Part shown: piece after piece, positions 48,701 to 60,864 of the stretch
Layout: each line of letters starts with the position of its first letter
Numbering within the stretch: position 1 is the stretch's first letter
Assembly: GCF_001653235.2 (NCBI RefSeq)
Contig: NC_035796.1
Span: 2,170,001-2,234,000 of the forward strand
Source of the DNA: Pochonia chlamydosporia 170
Taxonomy: Eukaryota > Ascomycota > Sordariomycetes > Hypocreales > Clavicipitaceae
Length of the DNA: 64,000 bases
Direction: 5' to 3'
The notes under the pieces: model-generated
What the model was told of the DNA's origin: nothing
The model's database searches: none
What the model saw: only the letters and a program-made list of their open reading frames with translations
Program-made: the position numbers and the translations under genes

Positions 48701-49895
48701 GTCGAGACACCAATTCGCAACGCCGTGGCTTTGGAATAGTATGGCATTCCAGGAACTGCCCTGACGCCGTTCAGCCCAGTTCATTTTCTTCGCTGTGATC
48801 TAGAGCAAAGCCTTGGCGGGTCCATCCGGTGGGCTTGTGTCGCGAATCTCGGGGCCTAAACACCGAAATCTTGAATATCGACAGCATTTGGCAACGGCCC
48901 CGTCGGGACGCTGCATCGTGGCATGGCAGTAAAAAAACGTGCCTTGTGGGCCAGAGCTGATTCTATCCATTCGACTGTGGGCCTGATATTGGCTGACCGA
49001 GGAGATAGCTTCACACCGAGACGGTGTTCCTGCGCAAAAGCAGCGCCAACTATCGTGTAATGTTTCCACAATGTCCAGATTTCTTCTCGACTCGTGACAC
49101 GGGCTGTCAGTTTGGCACTACTCATGTCCCTGGTTCCCCCACACGCCCGCACCGGCTGGTGATGCTGGTCGAAAATAGACTGGGGACCTGTTGTTTCGGT
49201 CGGCGTACTATTGCATGTGTGGTACGGTAGACAAAACACCATGTCCGTTTTGCACGCAAACATGGGGAAGAATTGATGGCTTGAGGCGGGGATGGAGATG
49301 GGGATGCCACTCCTGCATTCAGCCACTGAAGCGGCCAGAAGCCATCTTTTGCTTCAGGCCAACAAGAAGAGGTGATGTCAGCTTCTTGCGTTCACTGGTG
49401 TGAGGGGTCTCCGCATCCAAAGCTCCAGATCAAATGTCAAATGGGGTTTGGTTTTGGGGGGGTTTCTTTCTCCTCCAATCGAGGTCCCAACTCCGAACCG
49501 ACCCAGCAGCTGCTCACGAGCTTTTGGCTAATCCAGACATTTTTGTCCAAGTTCCATGTGAAAGAACCCTGCGGTTGAACCACCTTCGCGAGAGTATTTA
49601 CTGTCTCGACTTGCACATCCTCAAGACATTTTTTTCGTCCCTCTCTTCTCGTCTTATCTTCCATCCCTCAAACCCCAGCCCGCTTCTTCGATACCCCCAG
49701 ATCCCACTTCCCCGCGTCACATTCTGAGCTTTGAGCTCCCCGCATTATATTCAACCGTAGCATTGCAGCTTGCGGGACTCATTCTGTGTTTGGTTATTGC
49801 CTCGAACTGCTGCCAGCTTTGCTTGCTTTAGCTTTTGAATGCTCTCTTCCTTTATTCCCCAAGCATTTCGCAAATCCAAGGACACATCCACAACC
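45765..49895. other. 4.1 kb divergent region between aquaglyceroporin and glycerol kinase genes
   Basis: Both flanking genes point outward, so this region contains both promoters. Short frames (for example 46326-46820 minus, 46486-46881 plus, 47449-47817 plus, 48856-49326 minus) overlap antisense and have no domain. The sequence near the kinase start is pyrimidine-rich (about 49620-49720). A long 5' leader, a noncoding RNA or an undetected small gene is possible. Confidence 0.45.
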
Positions 49896-51574
49896 ATGTC
49901 TCCCAGCACCTCCACAACCTTCATTGGTGCCATTGACCAGGGCACCACCAGCACCCGATTCCTCATCTTCAACAAGAGTGGTGAAGTTGTAGCGCTTCAC
50001 CAGATCGAGTTCAAGCAGATTTATCCTAACCCTGGGTAAGCTCTAATCGCCTCCTAACATATATCTACCCATTGACTAACATACATACGCCCTTCCACAG
50101 CTGGCACGAGCACGACCCCGAAGAGCTCATCTCCTCTGTTGAGCACTGCATCGATGGAGCCGTCAAGAAGTTTGAGACTCAGGGCCATTCCCGTGACCAG
50201 ATCGTAGCCGTCGGTATTACCAACCAGCGTGAGACCACCGTAGTGTGGGACAAGACCACTGGAAAGGCCTTGTATAACGCCATTGTTTGGACCGATACAC
50301 GAAACGTTGAGATTGTTCGCCGTCTCAAGACCCGCATCGGATCTGGAGAGCTCACAGACCGCTGTGGTCTTCCTCTTTCCACGTACTCGTCTGTCGGAAG
50401 ACTTCTGTGGCTTCTAGAAAATGTTCCCGAGGTCAAGGATACCTATGAAAAAGGTAACCTGGCATTTGGTACTGTCGACTCTTGGCTGGCGTACAAGCTG
50501 AACGGTGGCACCGCTCGCAACGTTCACGTATCCGATCCTTCCAATGCCTCACGAACCATGTTCATGAACATTCACACTCTTGAATATGATGCCGAGCTCA
50601 TTGATTGGTTCCGAATCGACCGCAAGAAGGTCGCCTTGCCCAAGATTGTGCGCTCCGCCGATGCGGAAGCTTATGGCTCGCTTGCTACCACCAGCCTGAA
50701 GGGCATCAAGATCATGGGATGCCTTGGCGACCAGTCTGCCGCTTTGGTTGGTCAAAAGGGCTTCAAGCCTGGTCTGGCCAAGAACACTTACGGCACCGGC
50801 TGCTTCTTGCTCTACAACGTTGGTGAGAAGCCCGTCATCTCCACTCATGGACTTCTGTCGACTGTGGCTTTCGATTTTGGAGAGGGCAAGACCATGTATG
50901 CCCTCGAGGGCAGCATTGCGGTTGCTGGCTCTAGTGTCAAGTTCCTTGTGGACAACTTTGGCTTCATTGAATCGTCGTCCAAGTTGAGCGCTCTGGCTGA
51001 GACCGTTGAAGACAATGGTGGCTGCACTTTCGTCACCGCCTTCAGTGGCCTTTTCGCTCCTTACTGGATCGATGATGCCAGAGGCACCATTTTCGGCATC
51101 ACTGCCTATACCCAGCGTGGGCACATTGCCCGCGCCACTCTTGAGGCTACCTGCTTCCAGACCAAGGCTATTCTCGATGCCATGGCCAAGGACAGTGGCA
51201 AGAAGCTCTCTGAGCTTGCTGTCGATGGCGGCATGTGCAATGCTGACCTTATCATGCAGGTGAGTTTACCTTGACGCATATGCATTCGCTCCCAAGAAGA
51301 AGAAGAAGAAATGCTAACATATGTCTCCCTTTAGACGCAATCCGACATCATTGGTATTCCCGTCAACCGACCCGCCATGCGTGAGACCACTGCCCTGGGT
51401 GCTGCCATTGCTGCCGGTTTTGCCGCTGGCGTTTGGGAGTCCTTTGACGACCTGAAGGATGTCAACACCGAAGGCCAGACCGTTTTCAAGCCCCAGATTA
51501 CAGCCTCAGATGCGAACAAGAGATTTGAGCGCTGGGAGAAGGCCGTTCAGATGAGCAAGGGCTGGTCCACCTAA
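49896..51574 (+). CDS. GUT1: Glycerol kinase
   Basis: Three exons, 49896-50035, 50101-51259 and 51335-51574, give 512 residues. It phosphorylates glycerol to glycerol 3-phosphate with ATP, the first committed step of glycerol catabolism. The N-terminal phosphate-binding loop reads [16 protein letters not shown]. Substrate-binding blocks include [13 protein letters not shown] and [11 protein letters not shown]. The C-terminal ATPase half has [25 protein letters not shown] and the FGGY signature segment [16 protein letters not shown]. Length is normal for the family. An in-frame ATG at 49839 would add 19 residues, but the context at 49896 (ACC before ATG) is better. It lies head to head with the aquaglyceroporin gene and is followed by a Zn2Cys6 regulator on the same strand. 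Confidence 0.96.
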
Positions 51575-53303
51575 AGTGCATCAGCCTGGAAACAATTACT
51601 ATGATTCAATGTATATAGCAAGCTTTTTTTCACGACCAAAGCCTTGTCACAGATGTCGTTGTGGCATGTCTGATTACCAAGGACATCAGAGACGGCGCTT
51701 GTATGATAGAGAATATATGATGATATGATGCAGAATGTCATCGAAGAGCTTGGCGACTTGTGGTCCCGATTGATTTGTGACTTTATTCTGTCTGCACCGT
51801 GCCGTTTAATTGTCGTATGTGGTGTAGTCTCTCACGAATGCTTTGCTGCCAACATAATCGCCATCTCACCATTCTGTACTACTGCACAGCAGCAATGGCC
51901 GAATTGTCGGTCGAGTTGATGGTATATTTCGTAAGTCATAGCCGTGTCAACTAATGTTCCCTTTCCATCGGCTCCGGTCTCCCCGGCAAGACCAAGTCCT
52001 CAAGTGCTGTGCCTCATACTGTGTGCCCCAAATACCACTCCCCCGCGCCATGCATTCTGCCATGGATGCTGATTCATGTCGCAGCTTGTCGAGCAACAAC
52101 GGTCAGGATACCTAGTCGCCTTTGCCTCAATTGGCCAAATTTGACTGGGAGGGACTCATCTCGTCATTGGGAACAGACTTAGGTCTCTCACCCGCATACA
52201 CTAAAGTCCTGTGTGCAGCCAATGTGAAGGTCGGGGAAGGCGAGAAGGCCCTGGATAGCTTCAACGCCATGGGTATGGGAACGCCGGGGAAGCAAGGCCT
52301 GTGCTTTAGTGGCTTCTGTAGAAACGTTCTAGAGAGCTTCTCTGGACCAGCCTCTCGAAATTAGCGTCCAACAGCAGCCTGTTTCCTGCTGCTCAGGCAG
52401 TTGGTGTGGCTCAACAACGGCGTAAGCTGCCCAAAGCAGGCGATCATCACAGCACAGGAGTGGAGAAGTCGTGGCACCACCCGCCGAAGATGATTTTGAT
52501 GAAGACTGGCACCAGGCTGGGATGACATGGACCAGTGCCCATTGACCCTTTCCCACACCAATTCTGGCTGGCGCCACATTCGTGTGAGGAGACTGGAATG
52601 CAAAAGCCTCACTCACTGTTCGCCATCCACGTTTTTGGGTGTCTGCCGCCGGCTGAAGACTCTTTCTCTCTCCCGCCAACCTGAAGCATCTGGCTGTCGG
52701 ACTGGACGAGTGTCTGATCTCTTTGATTGATTGTCTATCCGTTTTCCGTGTGGCGGTTTTTTGGTCGTTTTATGCTTCTTTTCTTGTCAGGGACGCATTC
52801 AAAGTGGGAACAGCGTGTTTTGCCTTCTTACTTGGTGTCGGCCGAGCGGACCGAGCAAAACTGGACATCAACGTCGCAGGACTACTTGTCTACTCTCAAG
52901 TCTAGCAGACCGGACATTGTGTTTCTGGTCACTCGTCAGCTTGACGTTGGCGCTGAGACTAAGTCAAGTTACTTACTGCAACCACCGCATGGTCCGACAG
53001 CACCACCAGACTGGAACTGGAACTGGAACTGGAACTGGACCTCGATTTGGGCCTGGCTGTTCGCCTCATCGGAGACCACACCTCGCCAGCATCATTATTG
53101 GGTCCTCTGTTCTTTGGCTCCCTTGATTCTGCTCCCTGAGTCCCATTCTTCATCTTGTCAACCTCGGGTTTTTAATACCAAGACACTGCCCCATCAAAAG
53201 ATAAGCTGCTCCGCCTTTCGCGCATTGAAAACACTCTTATCACTTGTTGTCTTTGCTCTCGCAACCCAAAATCAATTGTGGAGTTTCTAGGTCATGGGTT
53301 GAG
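51575..53303. other. 1.7 kb intergenic region upstream of the Zn2Cys6 gene
   Basis: No gene supported. It contains a hexanucleotide microsatellite. Overlapping plus-strand frames at 52727-53290 and 52731-53126 owe their length to that repeat. Confidence 0.45.
53011..53039. repeat. CTGGAA hexanucleotide microsatellite
   Basis: Nearly five uninterrupted copies of CTGGAA, about 270 nt upstream of the transcription factor start, probably within its promoter or 5' leader. Confidence 0.8.
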
Positions 53304-55752
53304 ATGGCAGACACAAACGCAGTCCCGGTGTCCACGGCCGAGGATGAATCCAACTCGGTCTTCAGTCACGAAGATGGCGGGTCGAGTGGTGAGGACACAA
53401 CTCAGACAGGACCCGCCGCGTCGGGAAAGAAGAGAAAGAGGGAGAAGTATCAGAAGACGTCGTACGTGAAATCCGCCCTATCCTTCCTTCCTCTCCTTAA
53501 CTGTTGATTGTTGCATGCAAGACTGACCATGGCCCCTTCTCAGATGCGAGTTATGCAAGGCAAGGAAGGTCAAATGTGACAGGGCCGAGCCTGCATGTTC
53601 TTGGTGTGCACGGCATAACCGGACTTGTGTCTATCTGGAGAGACAAAAGCCAGGGAGTCGTATCGGGTTTACCCTTGAGTTGGAGACCAAAGTAAACAGA
53701 GTTGACGCTCTCCTCCAGACTCTATGGCGACGAGTTGAGGATCACATCGCGAATGATCACGGAGCACAGTCGCAAACTTTGTCGCCCGCTGTCAGTAACC
53801 ATGCTTCGGTTCAGCTCGATGGGTTTGGCCAGGAAGCAGTCGGTACCAGACCTCCTGGTGTTTCTAGAGGTACACCAATTCAGCAACCGAGAGCTCCGGC
53901 ATTTTCAAGTCCTTCATGGCAAGGTGGTGATGGCTCAGAGGGCCTGCAGCAAAGCGCTCCATCAGTAACTTCTGCCCCAGGTCAGTCTTTGTTATCTGGT
54001 GGTGCTGAGTCCTTCACGCCTCCGTCAAGATTGAACAATGTTCGCTCCGGATCAACATCGCTTTCGGGAGGAACGGATTTACCCCCCCAGGACATGATTT
54101 ATACTCTCGTTGATCTGTACTTCAAGCATTGCAATACCTGGTGCCCGATTCTCGATCGCAAAACCACATTTGGTATATTCTTTGGCTCTACTTCTTTAAA
54201 TGAAGTCGATCGGATCTTGCTACATGCGATTGTGGCAACCACGTTACGCTTCCTCAAAGATACCCGGTTGTCACCGGAAATGCGATCCCACTATCATGCC
54301 GTGTCGAAACACAAGGTCATGATTTACGCCATGGAACATGTCAGCATCGAAGCCCAAAGGGCATTGGTCATCCTTGCTTTGGATGAGCTTGGGACATCAA
54401 ACGGCCCTCGAGGTTGGAATCTACTGTCTATACTGGTGCAGAATGTACGACAACTGGATCTTTGTGAAGAGAACAAAATGTATCTGTCTGCAGATGCGAG
54501 CGAAACTCCAAGCACCGGATCCATTCGGAGAGTTGTTGTGCCTCGGCCAGACTCTTGGATAGAGGATGAGGGTCGCAGGCGACTATGCTGGATGGTTTAC
54601 CTTCTCGATCGATACGCAACAATCGCCACGACGACTTTCGACTTCATGCTAGAGGATTCGAAGATGAAGCGTGTCCTGCCTTGCTCGTATGACTTGTTTT
54701 CTAGGAATGTCCCTGTGGAAACGGGGTCTCTAAACACGAATACAGATCAGCAAGGTTGGACTGGATACACTGTCGACAAGCCAGAGAATCTGGGCAGCTT
54801 TTCTTATCACTGCGAGGTGCTCGGCATTCTCAGCAAGGTCCATGACTTTTTGAAGCGGCCAGTCGATGTCACGTCGTCAGCTGAAATGACTACATGGCGA
54901 AACACGTACCGATCACTAGATTCCGCCCTGGATAGCTGGTTACAGAGCTTGCCAAGCGAATACAGTAGAATCTCAGCATTGTGTCACTCAGATCCAGCCA
55001 GCCGAGTAGCCAACTGGTTCATGCTGCATAGTGCGTACGTCACTGCCGTCGTTCGCTTGCATTCGTCTGCTGCCTACCCGACAGTTCGATCCCACATATT
55101 CGTACCGTCACATTATGCTATGCAGAGGTGCCTATCAGCGGTACAGAGTTTGAGGGATATCACGCAGGACGTATTCGAGGCTAATGGTTTGGACTTGGTC
55201 GGCCCGCCGTTTGCGTTCTCTCTTTGGATCGCAGCTCGACTGCTCATCGTTCATGCTGCAATGGTGGGCTGTCCAGTAGATCCCAAAATTAATTTTTTTA
55301 TCGACATCCTGGGATATGTTGGCCAGTATTGGGAGGTCGCTAACAATTACGCAAGAATACTTGCAAGAATTGTCCAAAGGGAACGGCAGGGAGAAGCAAG
55401 CTTTGGCGCTATGAGAAAGTTAGTAGTTTGACTATCTCAGAAGACATCCCTCAAAGAACGAAGAGTACTGACACATATTCAAACTAGGAGCGCTCATGAA
55501 TTGGTAAACCTGACATCCGCAACACGCCAAAGGGGCTTGGATGAGACGGCATCTCACTCCGTGTCACTCCACGACCTCGACAGCATCGATGTCTTCGACT
55601 TCTTTAACTATCCGAAAATCCCCAACATGCCGTCCACTAGCCAGAACGGCCAAACGGGCATCTACCACTTACAGGGATTGGTGAACATGGGAAGTGATCA
55701 GTCAAGAGACGGAGCAGCCCCGGACCCCGAGTCCGACTGGCTGGGGTACTGA
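53304..55752 (+). CDS. Zn2Cys6 transcription factor with fungal-specific middle domain
   Basis: Three exons, 53304-53461, 53544-55418 and 55488-55752, give 765 residues. Splicing exon 1 to 2 creates the zinc cluster: CELCKARKVKC, then CSWC and a final Cys, spacing C-x2-C-x6-C-x6-C-x2-C-x6-C. A basic KKRKREK precedes it and a short linker plus possible dimerisation helix follows. After a Ser/Pro/Gln-rich linker (about 110-240), the fungal transcription factor domain begins with MIYTLVDLYFKHCNTWCPIL and runs to about 600. It includes the DEGRRRLCWMVYLLDRYAT motif. The C-terminus is acidic and aromatic (LDSIDVFDFFNY), a plausible activation region. It is next to glycerol kinase, so control of the glycerol genes is possible, by position only. 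Confidence 0.93.
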
Positions 55753-56724
55753 TCGAAGGGTGCGGGAAGTGCAGTGGTAGCCGATGTTTTCGACGGCTAA
55801 GATGGTACGTGCAGAATTGGCGCATACGAAACTTTTTGGTGGGTGTACGAATGGAACTGGTCATTTCATGAGCAACTTCACAGCGGTCGTTTGCACTGTA
55901 CTTTTATTACCTTTTTATGCGCAAAGGACGCCTGGAAACAAATCTTATACCCCTGAATATACCTTGCGCTGGACTCGCCGAAGCGCTAGTTTTTGTCGAC
56001 CTTAGATTTAATGTATTATATATCTTGGACGCAAAAACTCCAACCCTGATTCGAAATCTACATACTTTTTGTCTCGTTTTTTGGCCGCTGCACAACGTTT
56101 TGTCGCAGCAGAAATGCGAAATATCACATCAAACCTGGCATGTGAAATGGCTATCCATGGCGGCGCAACCGAGCTGTGAACAGCGGAAGGCATCCCCCAC
56201 GTAATCACTTTACACATTCACAGTTCCCTTGGCTATACAGATTCACTGGTCTCGGGGCTTTTATATATAACCATGCGATCGCCCCGTCGTAGAGTTGGAT
56301 AGTTTTTCCCTTTGTAACAACACACAAGGTGTTCCTCACATTCCATTCCACAGAAGACACACACACATTCTCCCCCGTCCCCAATTCCCGCCTCCACGAT
56401 CACCTTCCCAACGCCGTCATGCATCCGTCCAATCAGAGCTCGCCTAATTCGCAGCATTACCGACATCTCGTCTCCACCGCAGACCGAGGTAAGAGCTCGA
56501 AACATTACCGGCGGGTGAGCTTAACTTTTTGCCAGGAGCTTCTTTCAGCTCTTCAAATGCTTCAGAGAGTCCCTTTGCCATCAACGAATCGTTGAAGGAA
56601 GCACATCGCCTTGCCCTCCATCAGAGCGTCTCTGAGATCCTCTGCATCTCATAGCAGCTTATCTTCATTCTTCTGCCCATAACAGACAAGCATCTTGAAC
56701 GAATCGTTCGACTTGGTGATCACC
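55753..56724. other. Intergenic region upstream of the acyl-CoA dehydrogenase gene
   Basis: No gene supported; frames at 55907-56217 lie antisense to each other. A TATATATAA near 56263 is about 460 nt upstream of the next start codon. Confidence 0.4.
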
Positions 56725-58462
56725 ATGGCGCCACCAGCTAAAACCTTCACTCGTGAAGAGGTGCGAGAGCACACCACCGAGGATTCGTTATGGTGCATCA
56801 TTGACAGCATCGTTTATGATCTCAGCGAGTTCATCATGGCCCACCCTGGAGGCGAGAGCGTCCTGCAGCAGGTCGCTGGCCAGGATGCCACAACCGCCTT
56901 CTACAACCTCCACCGTCAAGAAGTCTTGACCAAGTATGCCGACCTTGCAATTGGTACTATCAAGGACGAGAAGCCCCAGGTTATTGTCCCCAAGCCCGGT
57001 GACCTCAGTCCTGTTCCCTATGCCGAACCGCTCTGGTTGGTCGAACACTTCAAGAATCCATACTACAATGACTCTCACCGTCGCCTGCAGAAAGCTCTGC
57101 GTGAGTTCACTGACAAGCACCTGATTCCTGAGGCACAGGAATGTGAGTCCACTGGGCGTGCTATCAGTCAGGATATGATCGATCTCATGAGCAAGAAGGG
57201 AATCCTCCACATGAGACTCGGCCCTGGTAAGCATCTGCACGGCGTCAACTTGATGGACGGCGCGGTCAAGGGAGAGGAATTCGACTACTTCCACGACATG
57301 ATCGTTGCTCAAGAGTTTGCCAGAACCATGACCCGTGGCTTCCAGGACGGCAACATGGCTGGTATGACTATTGGTCTGACTGCCGTGCTCAACTTCGCCA
57401 AGAATGAGGCGTGGAAGAAGAACATTGCCGACCAAGTCTTTAGCGGCAAGAAGAAGCTCTGCTTGGCTATCACAGAAGCCTTTGCTGGTTCTGATGTTGC
57501 TGGTCTCAGAACAACTGCTCAAAAGACACCTGATGGCAAGCACTATGTATGTTTTGTCTACCCTCGGTTGTGATGCGGGAAGCATTGCATCAGCTAACCT
57601 ATGTTTTAGATTGTCAATGGCACAAAGAAGTGGATCACCAACGGTACCTTCTGCGATTACTTCGTTACCGGCGTTCGTACGGACAAGGGTCTCAGCGTGG
57701 TCCTGATTGAGAGAGGTGAGGGTGTTGAAACCAAGCCCATCAAGACGTCGTACTCTCCGACCGCCGGAACCAGCTACGTCACCTTTGATAACGTCAAGGT
57801 CCCCGTCGAGAACCTCTTGGGTGAGGAAAACAAGGGCATCCACGTCATTCTCAGTAACTTCAACCACGAGCGGTGGACCATGGTTTGTAAGTCTACCCTG
57901 ATGCTAGGGTGCCATATCAACAACACCAACACATAACTCTAACCGCTGAACAGGTGGCTCTATCCGAAACTCCCGCATGATTGTCGAAGAGTGTCTCAAG
58001 TGGGCCAACCAGCGTCTCGTCTTCGGCAAGCGTCTCATTGACCAACCCGTCATCCGTCAGAAGTAAGCATCTGTCAACTCGCTCCTCTATTCACTCCCCA
58101 TCTAACGAAGTTTCCCTTCCATCAGGCTCGCCAAAATGATTGCCCTTGTCGAAGCCAACCACTCATGGATGGAGACAATCACCTACCAAATGTGCAACAT
58201 GCCATACAAGCTGCAAGCCCAACATCTCGCCGGCCCCATCGGTCTCCTCAAGATGAGCACCACTCGTGCCGCTCATGAAATCGCCGACGAAGCTGTCCAG
58301 ATCTGGGGTGGCCGTGGCCTAACACAGACTGGCATGGGCAAACACATCGAAATGTTCCATCGAACCTATAAATTTGATTCTATACTGGGTGGGGCCGAAG
58401 AGATTTTAGGCGATTTAGGCGTCAGACAGGCTGTAAAGAACTTCCCCAAGGCCATGCTATAG
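56725..58462 (+). CDS. Acyl-CoA dehydrogenase fused to an N-terminal cytochrome b5 domain
   Basis: Four exons: 56725-57546, 57610-57886, 57954-58062 and 58126-58462; 514 residues. Residues 6-80 form a cytochrome b5 heme domain; the axial histidines are in HPGG and NLH. The acyl-CoA dehydrogenase part follows: an N-terminal helical domain from about 110, the FAD/substrate strand region CLAITEAFAGSDVAGL, KKWITNG, and the C-terminal four-helix bundle with the signature QIWGGRGLTQTGMG and LGGAEEIL. Such fusions occur in fungi and probably pass electrons from FAD to the heme; the acyl substrate is unknown. There is no membrane anchor and no clear peroxisomal SKL-type end (it ends KAML). A TTG upstream at 56695 keeps the frame open, but 56725 has a strong ATG context. 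Confidence 0.93.
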
Positions 58463-59813
58463 GGTAGGGTATTTTTGGGCATATTTTGGTGTTTTATAAG
58501 TTGTATAAATACAAAGATTGAATTCCTGAAAGCGGGCTCTGTTCAAGCGATAAATGGACCCCTCTCGACTTGACCAGCGTCTTCAGACGCAATCCTCCAT
58601 CCCACGCGATTGGGCCGCTGCGACTTTGTAGCATTTGCCTCTGAAGTCACCTTGAATGCGACAACTACGACAGCAGGGCTCGTTGTATGTATGGCGATTT
58701 TCGCGACATAAACTATTGCGTTGTTGCAAGCATCGCTGCTACTCTCAGAATCGATCATTCTACTTCCAAAGCGAGCGATCTCGATACGAACGCCAAACCA
58801 GCAGGCAGACAGCAAAAAGATAGGAATTACACGTTTGTCGCCCGTCAGTCTCCATTGTCGCATTTGGGCAAAGGTCAAAATATAGGCTGCTTTGCACAGA
58901 TTACTTGCAGAGCAGGAATCATGGTCATGGACACGAGTACATTTCGCCCGCTGTCGCCGTCTTCTGGTCAGATTGCAGCTACAAGACACTTTCCAAGCTA
59001 CCTACGACGGTACAACACTCTGGCATGCTGGAATGTGAGTGCTTCTGACATGCGAAGTCTTGCTGGACTCTGACACAACGTGACTTGGGATTACATCTAG
59101 ACTGTCCAGGCACAGCAAACACCATTGCTCTTTGTTCAAGCGCACATTGTAGTCAACGCAGGTCATCTTATTCTCACTATCAACTCATCAAGCTTCCGAT
59201 CTGTCTTCTCTCCCACTCTATCCTTCGTCAGGAAGGACTTGTGAGGGACTGCCTTCAAGTCGCTCAAAGCCGAGCTACCTCAAAAGCCATTCCTCAGGAC
59301 TGATGCTCATCCCTTCGTCAATACCATTTTCTGTCTCGACACATCTTGAGGTGAGACCAGCTCTTGCAAAGCAGATAGGCCGGAGGAAAAAGAGAAATTT
59401 CAACCTTCAGATACCAAATTGGATAATTCCCGAAAAGCCACCATTCGAAATGCCAGGTCCGCAATTAAATTGTCCATTGTTCGTTTTCTTCATCCTTTAA
59501 AGGGTAACTAACACCCGAGGTCGAACAAAACTCGACCCCACCGGAATCTGGTCTCGTGGATATCATATGATGCGAGGGGAAATCACTTTTCCTGTTTGCC
59601 TGGATTGCCATCTTTCTGTTATAGAAACAAATGAAACCGAGAAGACAAAAGAGACAAACGTTTTTTTAGCATAAAAGTTTGAGAAAGTCAAACACAAAAT
59701 CAGAACACGTATTTTCGTCGTGGGTATCATGGAGCTGCCACGCCAACTTCCTCTCTGATCATCTAAGAATCGAGAGAACCTCTGGGCCACCAAGTTTTGG
59801 TGTTTCGACCATC
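58463..59813. other. Convergent intergenic region, 1.35 kb
   Basis: Between converging genes. A minus-strand frame at 58543-58989 (148 codons) overlaps a plus-strand one at 58687-59073; neither has a domain. Nothing else seen. Confidence 0.4.
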
Positions 59814-60864
59814 CTAGTTAGGGCAAGCAGACTGGACGTGTCCGGCCTGCTGGCACTTGTAGCAGATCTTCTCGCCACCAGTCGATTCCTTGGGGCAGTC
59901 ACGAGAGTAGTGGCCAGACTCGCCGCAGTTGTAGCACTTCATGCCATTGACGCACTCCCCTGTATAGCGCGTTAGTCCGAGACCAAGAGACAATATTAAT
60001 GGAGGCGCGAAAGTCGCCCACTTACGGGACATGTGGCCGTAACCGCCGCAAGAGTAGCAAGTCTTGCCAGCACCGCCGCCGCCGCCATAGCCGCCGCCAA
60101 AGGAGCCGCCGTAAGAACCACCGGCCTTGGAGCAGTTGCGGGCAATGTGGCCAATTTCACCGCACTGAATTCATTAGCAAGAGCCTTTACCCGCCTGATT
60201 TTGGTCTGAGTGTTGAATGAATGTTCGCCTTACCTTGTAGCATTCCGTGGACTGGCCACCGGGGCCGCCAGCACCACCAAGAGGGCACTCACGAGAAAGG
60301 TGGCCGGGTTGTCCACACTTGTAGCATGACTTGTTCTCCTTCATGGGTTCAGTGCAGTCGCGGCCTATCAAAGTAAGCATTTATAGAGCAAGGAGGTTTC
60401 GAAAGTCCTGCCACTCACTCATGTGTCCCTCGCCTAAGCTCCAATTAGTATATTTGGGATTAAAATGACAGCATGGAAGTCATACCTCCGCAGTTGTAGC
60501 TACGATGCAATGTCAGTGACTGCGATTCATTCAAAAATGGTCTCGTATTTTCTTACCACTTAGCAGGGCCTTTGGAAGGGCAGTCGCGGGCCTATGACCG
60601 GGGTGTCAATTCCCGAGGGCAGGTGAGTCTGACTGAAATCAATGAGCGTGTCATACCTGGTGTCCAGTATTGCCACCTATACCCCACGGTGTTAGCCATG
60701 ATCGTTTCAGCATGTTTGGGAAAGTTGGCAACGATGGATGCGAAATCTTGTGGAGCGGTGCTGTCCACACAACGACCGCGCCCAAAGGATGTTGTGGAGG
60801 AGATTTGAGACTCACAAGAGTAGCAGGCTCCGCGAGTAGCACCGGTATTAGGAGTGAAATCCAT
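59814..60864 (-). CDS. GIS2: CNBP/Gis2-type protein with seven CCHC zinc knuckles
   Basis: Eight exons: 60864-60816, 60676-60657, 60591-60557, 60499-60486, 60433-60419, 60364-60234, 60164-60026 and 59959-59814; all phases agree and give 182 residues. Splicing yields seven C-x2-C-x4-H-x4-C knuckles: [84 protein letters not shown] and [15 protein letters not shown] Gly-rich RGG-like linker lies between knuckles 4 and 5. Family members (yeast Gis2, fission yeast Byr3, human CNBP) bind single-stranded nucleic acids and mRNA and promote translation. Four of the exons are only 14, 15, 20 and 35 nt long, which hides the gene from simple frame scans. Divergent from the Sae2 gene. Confidence 0.93.

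Noticed and set aside
50549..51124. 191-codon open frame on the minus strand
   Set aside because: Antisense to glycerol kinase, which is certain.
53011..53039. Repeat-coded Trp-Asn and Thr-Gly runs in frames at 52727-53290
   Set aside because: They result from translating a hexanucleotide microsatellite in noncoding sequence.
56788..57867. 359-codon open frame on the minus strand
   Set aside because: It is the antisense shadow of the acyl-CoA dehydrogenase coding sequence and crosses its intron positions.
58543..58989. 148-codon minus-strand frame
   Set aside because: Low-complexity, Arg/Ser-rich start, no domain, and overlapped by a plus-strand frame.
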